A stretch of DNA of 64,000 nucleotides from Actinomycetes bacterium (GCA_023404495.1 JAEYBE010000048.1:62001-126000), one strand, 5' to 3'; shown: positions 25,865 through 34,893, numbered from the stretch's first letter. Notes: a model not told the origin generated them from the sequence alone. Numbers and translations: made by a program.

Positions 25865-27445
25865 ATGTCACCCGAGGAAGCAGCCGCTTTGAAGAGCCGG
25901 ATGGAGGAACTCGTCGACGAGCTGATCAGCCGCCGTGAGCACAACCTCAAGGGCGGGGGTGAGGAGAAGATCGCCAAGCAGCACGAGCGCGGCAAGCTGA
26001 CTGCGCGTGAGCGCCTGGCGCTGCTGATTGATGAGGGGTCCTTTGTGGAGCTTGGCCTTCACGGCCGCCCGCACTTCTCGCAGCGTGCGCTCGAAGGCGT
26101 CGATGCCCCGGCCGACGGCGTGATCACCGGGTACGGCAAGGTCGACGGCCGGATGGTGTGTGTGGCCGCCTACGACTTCACGGTGATGGCCGGCTCGATG
26201 GGCTACACCGGCGAAGTCAAGCTCTCGCGCCTGCGCGCATTGGCGCTGAACAAGCGGATGCCGATGATCTGGCTGCTCGACTCGGCCGGCGCGCGCATCC
26301 AGGAAGCGGTGGGCTCGCTGTTTGCCGGCAGTGGACACCTTTTCCGCGAGCAGGTGACAATGAGCGGCGTGATCCCGCAGATCGCGGCGGTCATGGGGCC
26401 GTGCGCTGCCGGGACCGCCTACGTACCCGCGCTTGCTGACTTTCTGCCGATGGTCAAGGGTCAGGGCTCGATGGCGCTGGCCGGCTCGCACCTGGTGCGC
26501 GCGGCAACCGGCGAAGAGGTGACCGACGAGCAGATCGGCGGCTACAAGGTGCACAACCGCAAGTCGGGAGTCGCCGACATGGAGTGCGCCGACGACGCCG
26601 AGTGCATTCAGGCGATCAAGGACTACCTCTCCTACATGCCTTCGCACAGCGGCGAGACGACCCCGCGCCAGGCGACCGAGGATCCGGTCAACCGCGGCGA
26701 CGAGGGATTGCTCTCGGTGCTGCCTGAGAGCAGTCGCCAGCCCTACGACATGTATGAGCTGATCAAGATGATCGTCGACGACGGCGTCTACTTCGACATG
26801 AAGGGCAAGTGGGCGAAGTCGGTGATCACCTGCTTTGCGCGCTTTGACGGTCGCAGCGTGGGAATCGTCGCCAACCAGCCCAAGGCGCTGGGTGGGATCC
26901 TCGACAACGACTCGGCAGACAAGGCGGCGCGCTTCATCAACCTCTGCGACGCCTACAACATCCCGCTCGTGTACCTCCAGGACGTTCCCGGCTTCATGGT
27001 CGGCAGCAAGGTGGAGGAGGAGGGCATCATCCGTCACGGCGCGAAGATGCTCTACGCGACCTCGCGGGCGACCGTGCCGAAGGTGACGATCCTCGTGCGC
27101 AAGTGTTACGGCGCCGGCTATTACGTGATGAACGGATCGGGCTATGAGCCCGACGCAATCTACGCCTGGCCTTCGGCCGAGGTCAGCGTGATGGGCGCGG
27201 AGGGCGCGGTCAACATCATCGGCCGCAGCATCATCGAGGCCGCCGAAGACCCCGAAGCCAAGCGCGCCGAACTGCTGGCCCACGCGCAGAAGCAGATCGA
27301 CATCTACCTCGCCGCCGGCAACGCGGTGATCGACGACGTGATCGATCCCCGCGAAACACGCCACCACATCATCCGCGCACTCGAGATGGCGGAGAACAAA
27401 CACGTTGACCGTCCACCCAAGAAGCACGGCGTGATGCCGGTATGA
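25865..27445 (+). CDS. Acyl-CoA carboxylase, carboxyltransferase (beta) subunit
   Basis: 526 residues, usual for the propionyl/methylcrotonyl/acetyl-CoA carboxylase beta subunit. The two crotonase-like halves are visible: KQHERGKLTARERLALL, VAAYDFTVMAGSMG, WLLDSAGARIQEAVGS and MGPCAAGTAYVPAL in the first; GIVANQPKALGGILD, PLVYLQDVPGFMVG and YGAGYYVMNG in the second. It moves the carboxyl group from a biotin carrier to an acyl-CoA. The needed carrier may be the 71-residue protein at 11.5 kb; the biotin carboxylase is elsewhere. Substrate choice is not readable from these motifs, though the neighbours suggest branched or short acyl-CoA. Confidence 0.93.
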   Translation: MSPEEAAALKSRMEELVDELISRREHNLKGGGEEKIAKQHERGKLTARERLALLIDEGSFVELGLHGRPHFSQRALEGVDAPADGVITGYGKVDGRMVCVAAYDFTVMAGSMGYTGEVKLSRLRALALNKRMPMIWLLDSAGARIQEAVGSLFAGSGHLFREQVTMSGVIPQIAAVMGPCAAGTAYVPALADFLPMVKGQGSMALAGSHLVRAATGEEVTDEQIGGYKVHNRKSGVADMECADDAECIQAIKDYLSYMPSHSGETTPRQATEDPVNRGDEGLLSVLPESSRQPYDMYELIKMIVDDGVYFDMKGKWAKSVITCFARFDGRSVGIVANQPKALGGILDNDSADKAARFINLCDAYNIPLVYLQDVPGFMVGSKVEEEGIIRHGAKMLYATSRATVPKVTILVRKCYGAGYYVMNGSGYEPDAIYAWPSAEVSVMGAEGAVNIIGRSIIEAAEDPEAKRAELLAHAQKQIDIYLAAGNAVIDDVIDPRETRHHIIRALEMAENKHVDRPPKKHGVMPV

Positions 27446-27466
27446 CACATCCCGCAACCGCCCACG

Positions 27467-27555
27467 AACTGCGCACCATTGGTGCGCAGTTGGAAATTGG
27501 CGACGAAAAGGCGATAGGTATGGGGTCGTTAGCTGCGCACCTTTGGTGCGCAGTT
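27467..27555 (+). repeat. REP/BIME-like module 1: two palindromes around a 39-base spacer
   Basis: Two 25-bp palindromes at 27467-27491 (arms AACTGCGCACCA, one-base centre) and 27531-27555 (arms GCTGCGCACC and GGTGCGCAG, centre TTT). The spacer begins GGAAATTGGCGACGAAAAG. Module 2 is an inverted copy of the same size and design. The module starts 21 bases after the carboxyltransferase stop. Short reading frames across it consist mostly of repeat translation and are not credible genes. Confidence 0.85.
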
Positions 27556-27632
27556 GCGATCGCGCCGCCGAGGGGCCGAGGCCGACTTTCGGATCGGATG
27601 TCTCTCTCAGTCGTCCTCCGTCGCAATTGCTC

Positions 27633-27721
27633 CACTGCGCACCAAAGGTGCGCAGCTAAAGATCCCTTGAACAAGCGGTTTTTCGCCGCAGATTTCAACT
27701 GCGCACCATTGGTGCGCAGTT
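27633..27721 (-). repeat. REP/BIME-like module 2, inverted copy of module 1
   Basis: Palindromes at 27633-27657 and 27697-27721. The latter is identical over 25 bp to the first palindrome of module 1, and the former is the reverse complement of its second palindrome apart from one end base. The 39-base spacer, read on the minus strand, starts GAAATCTGCGGCGAAAAAC and matches the module 1 spacer at about 17 of the first 21 positions when shifted by one. The last palindrome ends two bases before the GGAGG ribosome-binding site of the next gene, so its hairpin could affect translation. Confidence 0.85.
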
Positions 27722-27734
27722 GTGGAGGTTGAAC

Positions 27735-28635
<901 letters not shown>

Positions 28636-28643
<8 letters not shown>

Positions 28644-29826
28644 GCTTCCACTGGCGGGGGTCAAGGTCCTTGACCTCTCGCGACTGCTCCCTGGACCGTT
28701 CTGCTCGTTGCTGTTGGCCGACCTTGGCGCCGAGGTGCTCAAGGTCGAGGACACCGGCATGGGCGACTACGTGCGCTGGACGCCGCCGTTCGTCGGTGGC
28801 GAAGAGGCAAAGTCGGCGGGAACGCAGAGCGCCCAGTTCCTCGCGCTCAATCGCAACAAGCGGTCGATCCAGATCGACCTCAAGTCCGATGCGGGCAAGG
28901 AGATCCTGTTGAAGCTCGTCGCTGAGCACGACGTCGTGCTCGAGAGCTTCCGGCCGGGCGTGCTCGACAAGCTCGGTGTCGGCTACGAGGTCATGAAGGG
29001 CGTCAAACCCGAACTCGTCTACTGCGCGATCACCGGTTACGGCCAGGACGGACCCTTCAAACTCCGCGCGGGCCATGACATGAACTACCTGGGCCTCGGC
29101 GGACTGCTCGGACTGACCGGCGCCAAGGACGGGCCGCCCGTCCAGGCCGCCGGGCAGATCGCTGACATCGGCGGCGGTGCCCAGATGGCCGCGATCGCGA
29201 TTCTCGCCGCGCTGGTCGGCGGCAAGGGCGCGAACCTCGACATCTCGATGACGGACGGGGCGATGAGCTGGCTGGCGATGCCCGCCGCGAGCGCTCTTGC
29301 TGGCGATGTGCGAAAGCGCGGCGACGTCGACCTCGCCGGAAGGTGGGCCTGTTACATGCCTTACGAGGCGGCCGACGGCTGGGTTTCCTGCGGCGCGCTC
29401 GAACCGAAGTTCTGGAAGGCCTTTTGCGATGGCGTCGGCCGGGAGGACCTGATCGCTAAACAGTTCGAGCTCGCCGGCAGCGCGGGGCACGCCGAGATCG
29501 CGGAGGTCTTCAAATCGAAGACGCGGGCCGAATGGGCGGCCTTCAACGACGAGCGGGATTGCTGCATCGAGCCGGTTCTGGAACTCGACGAAGCGCTCGA
29601 ATCAGAACTCGTCGCGGCCCGCGGCATGGTGACCTCCATCGACCAGCCTGGTGTTGGTGAGGTCAGGCAGCTGGCTTCGCCGATCGTGATCGATGGAGAG
29701 CGGGTCAGCCGCAGCGAACCGGCACCCGGCTTCGGTGAGCACACCGACGCTGTGCTCGAATCGCTCGGCTATGGATCAGGCGAGATCGCGCAGCTGCGTG
29801 AGAGCGGGGCGGTGGCCGGGTCGTGA
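28636..29826 (+). CDS. Class III CoA-transferase (CaiB/BaiF family)
   Basis: 396 residues from the ATG at 28636. The N-terminus LAGVKVLDLSRLLPGPFCS and LADLGAEVLKVED, LALNRNKRSIQIDL, the catalytic aspartate region GHDMNYLGLGGLLGL, and QIADIGGGAQMAA are all class III landmarks. It resembles alpha-methylacyl-CoA racemase (Amacr/Mcr), which shares the fold and has His and Asp in this GHDxNY segment. Racemisation of 2-methylacyl-CoA or CoA transfer are both possible; the GHDxNY motif favours the racemase. It overlaps BKACE by eight bases and the MerR gene by four. Confidence 0.9.
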
Positions 29827-30548
29827 GCCAAGCCGCACAGGAGAAGACCGACGGCCTGATGCGCATGGGCGCGCTGGCCGACGCATCGGGCGTCCCCGCG
29901 GCGACGATCAAGCACTACCTGCGCGAAGGTCTGTTGCCCGCCCCGGTCAAGACCAGCCGCAACATGGCCTGGTATCCGCCCGAGTACGTCGATCGCATCA
30001 AGCTGATCAAGCGGCTTCAGGAGGAGCGTTACCTGCCGCTGGGCGTGATCAAGCGGATCCTCGAGAACGAGCCCGACCAGGTCGAGGCGCGGCTGGAGCT
30101 TGGCGACACGTTGCTCGAGCGCTCTCAACGAATCGCGTCAGGTAAGGGAATCACGCGCGCTCAGGCGATCAAGAAGCTGGGATTGCCGGAGGAGGTGCTT
30201 GACGGGTTCGAGCGGATCGGGGCGATCGAGCCGCACGAGGGCAAGAACGGCGTTCGCTACTCGCAGCCTGACGGCGAGTTCCTCACCGCGATCTCACAGT
30301 TCCGCGAGAGCGGTTACGGCGAGGCGCTGGGTTTCACGATCTACGACGCGCTGATCTACATGCGCCACCTCGAAGCGCTGGCGCGCGACGAGGTGGACGT
30401 GATCAGCGAGAAGCTGCCCGGGCGACTGAGCGCTGACGAAGCGGCCGACCTGATCGAGCGTGGGCACGGCCCGATGCGCGATCTCCTCTCAGCGATGCAC
30501 GTCAAGCTGCTGGTCGCCGAGATGCGCCGGCGCCAGAAATCCGAGTAG
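29823..30548 (+). CDS. MerR-family transcriptional regulator
   Basis: 241 residues from a GTG overlapping the previous stop by four bases. The N-terminal winged helix reads MGALADASGVPAATIKHYLREGLLP, and YLPLGVIKRILE is the following helix. The C-terminal ~150 residues are not the short coiled coil of metal sensors. They form an all-helical domain ending in LVAEMRRRQKSE, so the effector is probably an organic molecule. Placement as last gene of an acyl-CoA operon suggests it controls this operon, and the inverted repeats at 25041 and 18695 are candidate targets. No metal-binding cysteines are seen. Confidence 0.85.
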   Translation: MSQAAQEKTDGLMRMGALADASGVPAATIKHYLREGLLPAPVKTSRNMAWYPPEYVDRIKLIKRLQEERYLPLGVIKRILENEPDQVEARLELGDTLLERSQRIASGKGITRAQAIKKLGLPEEVLDGFERIGAIEPHEGKNGVRYSQPDGEFLTAISQFRESGYGEALGFTIYDALIYMRHLEALARDEVDVISEKLPGRLSADEAADLIERGHGPMRDLLSAMHVKLLVAEMRRRQKSE

Positions 30549-30551
30549 CCT
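30546..30551 (+). promoter_or_regulatory. Candidate -10 box (TAGCCT), leaderless spacing
   Basis: TAGCCT (TAnnnT) overlaps the stop codon of the MerR gene and ends six bases before the nitrilase ATG, so that gene may have its own leaderless transcript. Confidence 0.3.
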
Positions 30552-30557
30552 CGCGGC

Positions 30558-31373
30558 ATGATCGCCGCCGCAATCCAGATGAACTCGCAGGCCGACAAGG
30601 CCGCGAACCTGGATGCAACCGAACGGCTGGTGCGCGAGGCCGTCGCCGGCGGCGCAGAGCTTGTTTTGCTGCCCGAGAAGTTCAATCTGCTCGGCAATAC
30701 GAAGGACTATTTTGAAGGCGCAGAGCCGCTCGAGGGGGAGACGATCTCACTCTGCTCGGCGCTTGCGCTCGAGCTGAAGATCGATCTGATCGCCGGCTCG
30801 ATCGTCGAACGGGTCGAGGGCCGCGAAAAGCTCGCAAACACCTGTGTCCATCTCGGCCCGGACGGCGAAGTCAAGGCGACTTACCGCAAGATCCATATGT
30901 TTGATGTCGAGGTGGACGGGCAGGTCTACCGCGAGTCCGATCACGAGGACCCCGGCGACGAGATCGTCACGAGCGAGCTGGCCGGCGGACAGCGCGCGGG
31001 GCTGACCGTTTGTTACGACCTGCGCTTCCCGGAGCTCTACCGCATCCTCGCCTTGCAAGGCGCGCTCGTGGAGACCGTTCCGGCCGCGTTCACCTACGCG
31101 ACCGGCGAGGCGCACTGGGAGTTGCTGCTGCGCGCTCGCGCTGTGGAGAATCAGCTTTTTGTCGTCGCCGCCAACCAGTTCGGCTGCCACGACGGCGACC
31201 GCCGCTCCTACGGCAACTCGATGATCGTCGACCCCTGGGGCGTGGTGCTCGCTCGGGCGGCGGATGAAGGCGAATCGGTTGTTGCAGCGGAGCTTGATTT
31301 TGCCGCTCAATTGGCCGTGCGCGATAAGCTGCCGAGCCTTGCCAATCGCGTTCCCGGTGCCTATCGCTGGTAG
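30558..31373 (+). CDS. Carbon-nitrogen hydrolase (nitrilase superfamily, omega-amidase/Nit-like)
   Basis: 271 residues. The Glu-Lys-Cys triad is clear: Glu40 in LLPEKFN, Lys111 in YRKIHMFDV and Cys152 in TVCYDLRFPEL. YRKIHMFDV and FTYATGEAHWELLLRARAVENQ are typical of the Nit1/Nit2 branch, which removes amide groups from deaminated glutathione or alpha-ketoglutaramate. It is nine bases from the MerR stop. Exact substrate is inferred from subfamily resemblance. Confidence 0.9.
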   Translation: MIAAAIQMNSQADKAANLDATERLVREAVAGGAELVLLPEKFNLLGNTKDYFEGAEPLEGETISLCSALALELKIDLIAGSIVERVEGREKLANTCVHLGPDGEVKATYRKIHMFDVEVDGQVYRESDHEDPGDEIVTSELAGGQRAGLTVCYDLRFPELYRILALQGALVETVPAAFTYATGEAHWELLLRARAVENQLFVVAANQFGCHDGDRRSYGNSMIVDPWGVVLARAADEGESVVAAELDFAAQLAVRDKLPSLANRVPGAYRW

Positions 31374-31406
31374 CCGGGTGGGACGCTCGGGTAGACAGGT
31401 TTGACG

Positions 31407-31601
31407 ATGGATTCATCCACCAGCTCGACCAAATCGGTGCCGGCCGACCGCCTTCCAGCGGTCGTCCAGAACGACATGGTCAAGAAACTGATCTGGAGCG
31501 GCGTGATGGCCGCGGTCAGCGCGCTTGCGGCGATCGCCGCCCGCAAGGCCGCCGAGCAGATCTGGGTCCGTGTCTTCGACGAAGGCCCCCCGATCGACTG
31601 A
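31407..31601 (+). CDS. Small membrane-anchored protein, DUF4235-like
   Basis: 64 residues from ATG 31407, with an in-frame TTG six bases upstream. A single hydrophobic segment (LIWSGVMAAVSALAAIAARKAAEQIW) ends in positively charged and aromatic residues, and the tail is FDEGPPID. The pattern resembles DUF4235 proteins, small actinobacterial membrane proteins of unknown function. It lies two bases before the holin-like gene and belongs to a three-gene envelope cluster. Confidence 0.65.
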   Translation: MDSSTSSTKSVPADRLPAVVQNDMVKKLIWSGVMAAVSALAAIAARKAAEQIWVRVFDEGPPID

Positions 31602-31603
31602 TC

Positions 31604-32569
31604 ATGGGACGACCAGAAGACACCCCACCGCTTGGAGAATCCGTCGGCGAGATCATCGACCGCACGACGAAGATCGTGCATGAGGAGATTGAGCTCGCCA
31701 AGGCCGAGATCTCGGTCGCGCTGCAGGACCTGCTGCGCGGCTCGGTCGCCGGCATCGTCGGCGGCGTCTTCGCGTTCTTCGGCCTGTTCATCCTGCTGAT
31801 CGCTTTTTCGTTTCTCGTTGCTGACGCCGTCGGCGCCTGGTACCCGTGGCTTGGCTTCTTCATCGTGGCCTTCATCTGCTTCGCGCTGGGTGGCCTGCTC
31901 GCGTTCGTCGCGCTGAAGAAGATCAAGAAGGGCTCGCAGCTTGCGCCGACGCAGGCGATCGACGAGGCCAAGCAGACCAAGAGTGCGCTGCAGGCCGAGG
32001 CAGACAAGGGGATCGAGACGATCGACTCCGTGGCCGTCGAAGAGGTGGCCGCGGGCGAGGCTTACGCCGGCCCCGCGCCTGTCACCCCGGCTGCCGCCGC
32101 AGCGGCAAAGCAGCCGGAAGCCTCGCCAGAGGCCGAGGCCGCAGCAGCCGCCAAGGCAGAAGTCGAAGAGGCGCGTGACGCCGCAGAAGACCTTGAGGTC
32201 GACGCCAAGGAAGCCAAGCGGCGCGCCAAGCAAGAGGCCAAGGAGGCCCGTGAGGCCGAGAAGGCCGCGCGCAAGGCCGAGCAGGAGGCCGCAAAGGCCG
32301 AGGCGATCGCCAAGAAGAAGGGCGAGAAGGCTGCAAAGGAAGCCGAGAAGGCGCGCGCGAAGGCCGAGAAGCAGGCCGCCAAGAACGCCAAGAAGGTCGA
32401 GAAGGCCGGAGGCGCGGCAGCCCTGCCGCCCGAGCGTGACGTGCTCGGCCAGCCGTCGCCGCCGACCGGCGAACAGGCGCAGCCGTACACGCCGCCCCAG
32501 CCTCCGCAGGCCCCGCAGCCACCGCAGACTCCGCCGCCACCGCCCAACGACCCGACTGGGAGCAACTGA
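31604..32569 (+). CDS. Phage holin superfamily-like (DUF1469/YqjE-type) membrane protein with coiled-coil and proline-rich tail
   Basis: 321 residues. Residues 1-50 hold the amphipathic helix GESVGEIIDRTTKIVHEEIELAKAEI, typical of this family. Two TM segments follow (GIVGGVFAFFGLFILLIAF and WLGFFIVAFICFALGGLLA). The remaining ~200 residues are unusual: an Ala/Lys/Glu-rich region of repeating AKxEAEKA type, predicted as a long charged coiled coil, then a Pro/Gln-rich end (PPQPPQAPQPPQ). Normal family members stop soon after the second TM segment. The protein could tether the membrane to cytoplasmic or wall partners. It overlaps the next gene by one base (TGATG). Confidence 0.75.
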   Translation: MGRPEDTPPLGESVGEIIDRTTKIVHEEIELAKAEISVALQDLLRGSVAGIVGGVFAFFGLFILLIAFSFLVADAVGAWYPWLGFFIVAFICFALGGLLAFVALKKIKKGSQLAPTQAIDEAKQTKSALQAEADKGIETIDSVAVEEVAAGEAYAGPAPVTPAAAAAAKQPEASPEAEAAAAAKAEVEEARDAAEDLEVDAKEAKRRAKQEAKEAREAEKAARKAEQEAAKAEAIAKKKGEKAAKEAEKARAKAEKQAAKNAKKVEKAGGAAALPPERDVLGQPSPPTGEQAQPYTPPQPPQAPQPPQTPPPPPNDPTGSN

Positions 32570-32790
32570 TGCCGCAGCGCAGCCCCGCAGAGATCCGCGC
32601 CTCAATCGAGGAGAACCGGCAGGAACTCGTGCGCTCGGTCACGTCTGCCCGCAACGAGGTGGCTCGCATCACCGATTGGCGCCAGCACATCGCCGACCAC
32701 AAGCAGGAGCTGACCGTAGGCGCGGCCGCCGTCGGCTTCCTCGTCGGTAGCGCGATCGTGCTCAAGGGCCTGCGTCGGCGTCGCCGGTAG
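32569..32790 (+). CDS. DUF3618-like small membrane protein
   Basis: 73 residues. The opening RSPAEIRASIEENRQELVRSV is the DUF3618 signature, an N-terminal amphipathic helix. A TM segment (LTVGAAAVGFLVGSAIVL) follows, then an arginine-rich tail RRRRR. DUF3618 proteins regularly accompany YqjE-like proteins in actinobacteria, as here. It is the third gene of the cluster. Function is unknown; a membrane-stress role is often assumed. Confidence 0.8.
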   Translation: MPQRSPAEIRASIEENRQELVRSVTSARNEVARITDWRQHIADHKQELTVGAAAVGFLVGSAIVLKGLRRRRR

Positions 32791-32822
32791 CCGGCCGCCG
32801 TTTCCCCGTCATCTGTTCGGGG

Positions 32823-32828
32823 TAGCTT
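32823..32828 (+). promoter_or_regulatory. Candidate -10 box (TAGCTT), leaderless spacing
   Basis: TAGCTT ends seven bases before the ATG at 32836 and supports that start over the TTG at 32827. Confidence 0.3.
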
Positions 32829-32835
32829 GCCGTGG

Positions 32836-33924
32836 ATGGAGCCCGTGCAGACAGTGCGCGTGACCGTCTCCGCCCGGACGATCGCCAAGACGTTCCTCGT
32901 CGTGCTTGGTCTCGGCGCGGTGGCATGGCTTGTCTACCTCTCGCGTCAGGCGCTCGCGCTGGTGGTGATCTCTGTCTTTCTCGCGATCGCGCTGGGGCCG
33001 CCGGTGGACTTCTTTCAGCACCGCACGCGCATGCCGCGCTGGCTGTCGATCATCGTCGTCTACATCTTCCTGCTGGCGGCGATCGTGCTGATCGGACTGG
33101 TGATCGTGCCGCCGATCGTCACCGGCGTCCAGCAACTCGGGCATGAGATCCCGATCAAGGTCGAGGAGCTCAAGGACGCCGGCTGGATCCACGACCTGAA
33201 CACTCGCTACGACGTCGTCGACAAGCTCAGTGCCTCGGTCAGCGGCCTGCCGAATCAGCTTGGAAGCGCCGCCGGCACGCTTAGCTCGATCACCGTCGGC
33301 GCATTGTCGGCATTTGTGCAGTTGGTGACGGTGCTGACCCTGGTGTTCTTGTGGCTGCTCGACGGACCGCGGATCGTGCGCTGGCTGACCACGCAGGCGC
33401 GCGCCGAGCACCACGAACGCGCGGAACGCTTCGCCGCCGACATCTACCGCGTGGTCTCGGGCTACGTGATCGGCAATTTCCTGATCAGCTTTGCCGCGGG
33501 CACGGTGACCTACGTGACGCTGATTCTGCTCGGCGTGCCGTTCGCTGCGCCGCTGGCGATCTTCATGGCCTTCATGGACTTGATCCCGCTCGTCGGCGCG
33601 ACGATCGGCGGCGGCCTGATCGCGATTGTCTGCGCGGCACTGGGCGACTTCCCGTGGGATCCGATCATCTGGCTGGTCGTGCTGACGGCCTACCAGCAGC
33701 TCGAGAACAACCTGCTGCAGCCGGTCGTCTACAAGCGGACGGTCGCGGTGCCGCCGCTGCTCACGATCATCTCGGTGCTTGTCGGGGCGGCGCTGCTCGG
33801 GGTGCTCGGCGTGCTGCTCGCGATCCCGGTGGCGGCGATGCTCCAAGTGATCGCTCAGGACGCCTGGCCAGAGATCCAGAAGCGCCGACGCGCGCTGGCC
33901 GAGCCCCTGCCAGAGCAAACCTAA
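32836..33924 (+). CDS. AI-2E family transporter (PerM-like permease)
   Basis: 362 residues from ATG 32836. There are two or three N-terminal TM helices (FLVVLGLGAVAWLVYLS; VVISVFLAIALGPPVDF; IIVVYIFLLAAIVLIGLVIV), a ~90-residue soluble loop, then the family block VVSGYVIGNFLISFAAGTV, the PxxxPL-like MAFMDLIPLVGATIGGGLIA and the C-terminal VAVPPLLTIISVLVGAALLG-LGVLLAIPVAA region. The family exports varied small molecules; the quorum-signal role of TqsA should not be assumed here. It is followed by a palindromic element and is convergent with degV. Confidence 0.9.
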   Translation: MEPVQTVRVTVSARTIAKTFLVVLGLGAVAWLVYLSRQALALVVISVFLAIALGPPVDFFQHRTRMPRWLSIIVVYIFLLAAIVLIGLVIVPPIVTGVQQLGHEIPIKVEELKDAGWIHDLNTRYDVVDKLSASVSGLPNQLGSAAGTLSSITVGALSAFVQLVTVLTLVFLWLLDGPRIVRWLTTQARAEHHERAERFAADIYRVVSGYVIGNFLISFAAGTVTYVTLILLGVPFAAPLAIFMAFMDLIPLVGATIGGGLIAIVCAALGDFPWDPIIWLVVLTAYQQLENNLLQPVVYKRTVAVPPLLTIISVLVGAALLGVLGVLLAIPVAAMLQVIAQDAWPEIQKRRRALAEPLPEQT

Positions 33925-33998
33925 GCGCCAAAATGCCAAGAGGTACGTCTTGCCGAATTCGGCAGGACGTATTTCTTCGCAGATTTCGGCTTGGCGCT
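33924..33998. repeat. Composite palindromic element between convergent genes (REP/BIME-like)
   Basis: An outer inverted repeat AGCGCCAA (33924-33931) / TTGGCGCT (33991-33998) encloses a 28-bp palindrome at 33944-33971 (half-arm TACGTCTTGCCGAA, one mismatch). Between them the minus strand reads GAAATCTGCGAAGAAATAC. The first ten bases, GAAATCTGCG, are identical to the start of the module 2 spacer of the 27.6-kb cluster. It fills the gap between the permease and degV and could also act as a two-way terminator. Confidence 0.7.
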
Positions 33999-34013
33999 GG
34001 GCGGCGGGGGCGC

Positions 34014-34886
34014 TTAGAGCTCGATCAGTCCGGCTGGGAAGACCCCGACGCCGATCAGGCCCGGGCCAACATGTGCGCCGATCACTGGGCCGATCTCGCC
34101 CGGCGTGATCGTCGGGGGGAAGCCGAAGCGCCCGGTCAGGTCGTCGATCACCTTCTGCGCGCGCTCGGGTGCCTGCACGTGCTGGACGATGTATCCGCCG
34201 CCTTCGGCTGGGATGTGCTCGGCCGCAAGGTCGGCGATGCGCGCGAGCACGCGGCTCTCGGTGCGCACGCGCTCGACCGGGATGATCCCGGAAGTGTTGA
34301 CGGTGAGGATCGGCTTGATCTTGATCGCCCCGCCGACGACTGAGGCAACCGCGCCGATCCGGCCGCCGCGTCGCAGGTACTCAAGCGTGTCGATCGCAAA
34401 CCAGAAACTCAACTGATCGTTCATCGCATGGGCGGCGGATACAACCTCGCCGTGGTCGGCCCCGCGTAGCGCGGCCGCGCCGGCAGCCATCAGGATCATT
34501 CCGTAACCACCGCATGCCGAGCCGGTGTCGATCACCGTGATGCGCAGCGGATCGACGCCCTCGCGCTCAAGCTGCTGTTTGGCCTGAACGGCGCTCTCAT
34601 AGGTTCCAGAAATTCCAGAAGAGAAATGCAGCGATACGACATCGTCGCCGGCGTCGAGAATCGGCCTGTAGACCTCAAGAAATTGGCCGACCGAAGGCTG
34701 CGAGGTCCCCGGCAGGTCCTTCATCGACCGCAGCTCCTCGTAGAAGCCGTCGAGGTCGGTGATCTCAAGCTCTGGCACCGAGCGGTCGTTCCAGACGACC
34801 GAGAGGCTCACCTGCTGGATGCCGTATTGGGCGATCTGTTCGGGAGTCAGGTACGACGTGCTGTCGCCGACGATACGTACGCCCAT
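34014..34886 (-). CDS. DegV family fatty-acid-binding protein (FakB-like)
   Basis: 290 residues from ATG 34886. DegV/FakB proteins bind a single fatty acid and, where FakA is present, present it for phosphorylation. Landmarks: VRIVGDSTSYLTPE at the start, TSQPSVGQFLEVY, VSLHFSSGISGTYESA, VIDTGSACGGYGMI, DTLEYLRRGGRIG and the end HVGPGLIGVGVFP. It is third in the bolA-glutaredoxin-degV transcript order, seven bases after the glutaredoxin stop. FakA is not in the window, so its role in phospholipid synthesis is inferred. Confidence 0.9.
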   Translation of the reverse strand: MGVRIVGDSTSYLTPEQIAQYGIQQVSLSVVWNDRSVPELEITDLDGFYEELRSMKDLPGTSQPSVGQFLEVYRPILDAGDDVVSLHFSSGISGTYESAVQAKQQLEREGVDPLRITVIDTGSACGGYGMILMAAGAAALRGADHGEVVSAAHAMNDQLSFWFAIDTLEYLRRGGRIGAVASVVGGAIKIKPILTVNTSGIIPVERVRTESRVLARIADLAAEHIPAEGGGYIVQHVQAPERAQKVIDDLTGRFGFPPTITPGEIGPVIGAHVGPGLIGVGVFPAGLIEL

Positions 34887-34893
34887 CGCGCGA

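Noticed and set aside
27467..27721. Possible CRISPR array (four ~25-bp repeats)
   Set aside because: Repeats are perfect palindromes, spacing is uneven (39, 77, 39 bases), spacers are related to one another and orientation alternates. No cas genes are present.
27442..27732. 96-codon open frame across the palindromic modules
   Set aside because: Most of its sequence is translation of the repeats, codon use is unlike the neighbours and it has no ribosome-binding site.
32836..33924. Quorum-sensing (AI-2) export by the AI-2E family permease
   Set aside because: The family name is historical. No luxS or lsr-type gene is present, and the motifs only define a PerM-like permease.
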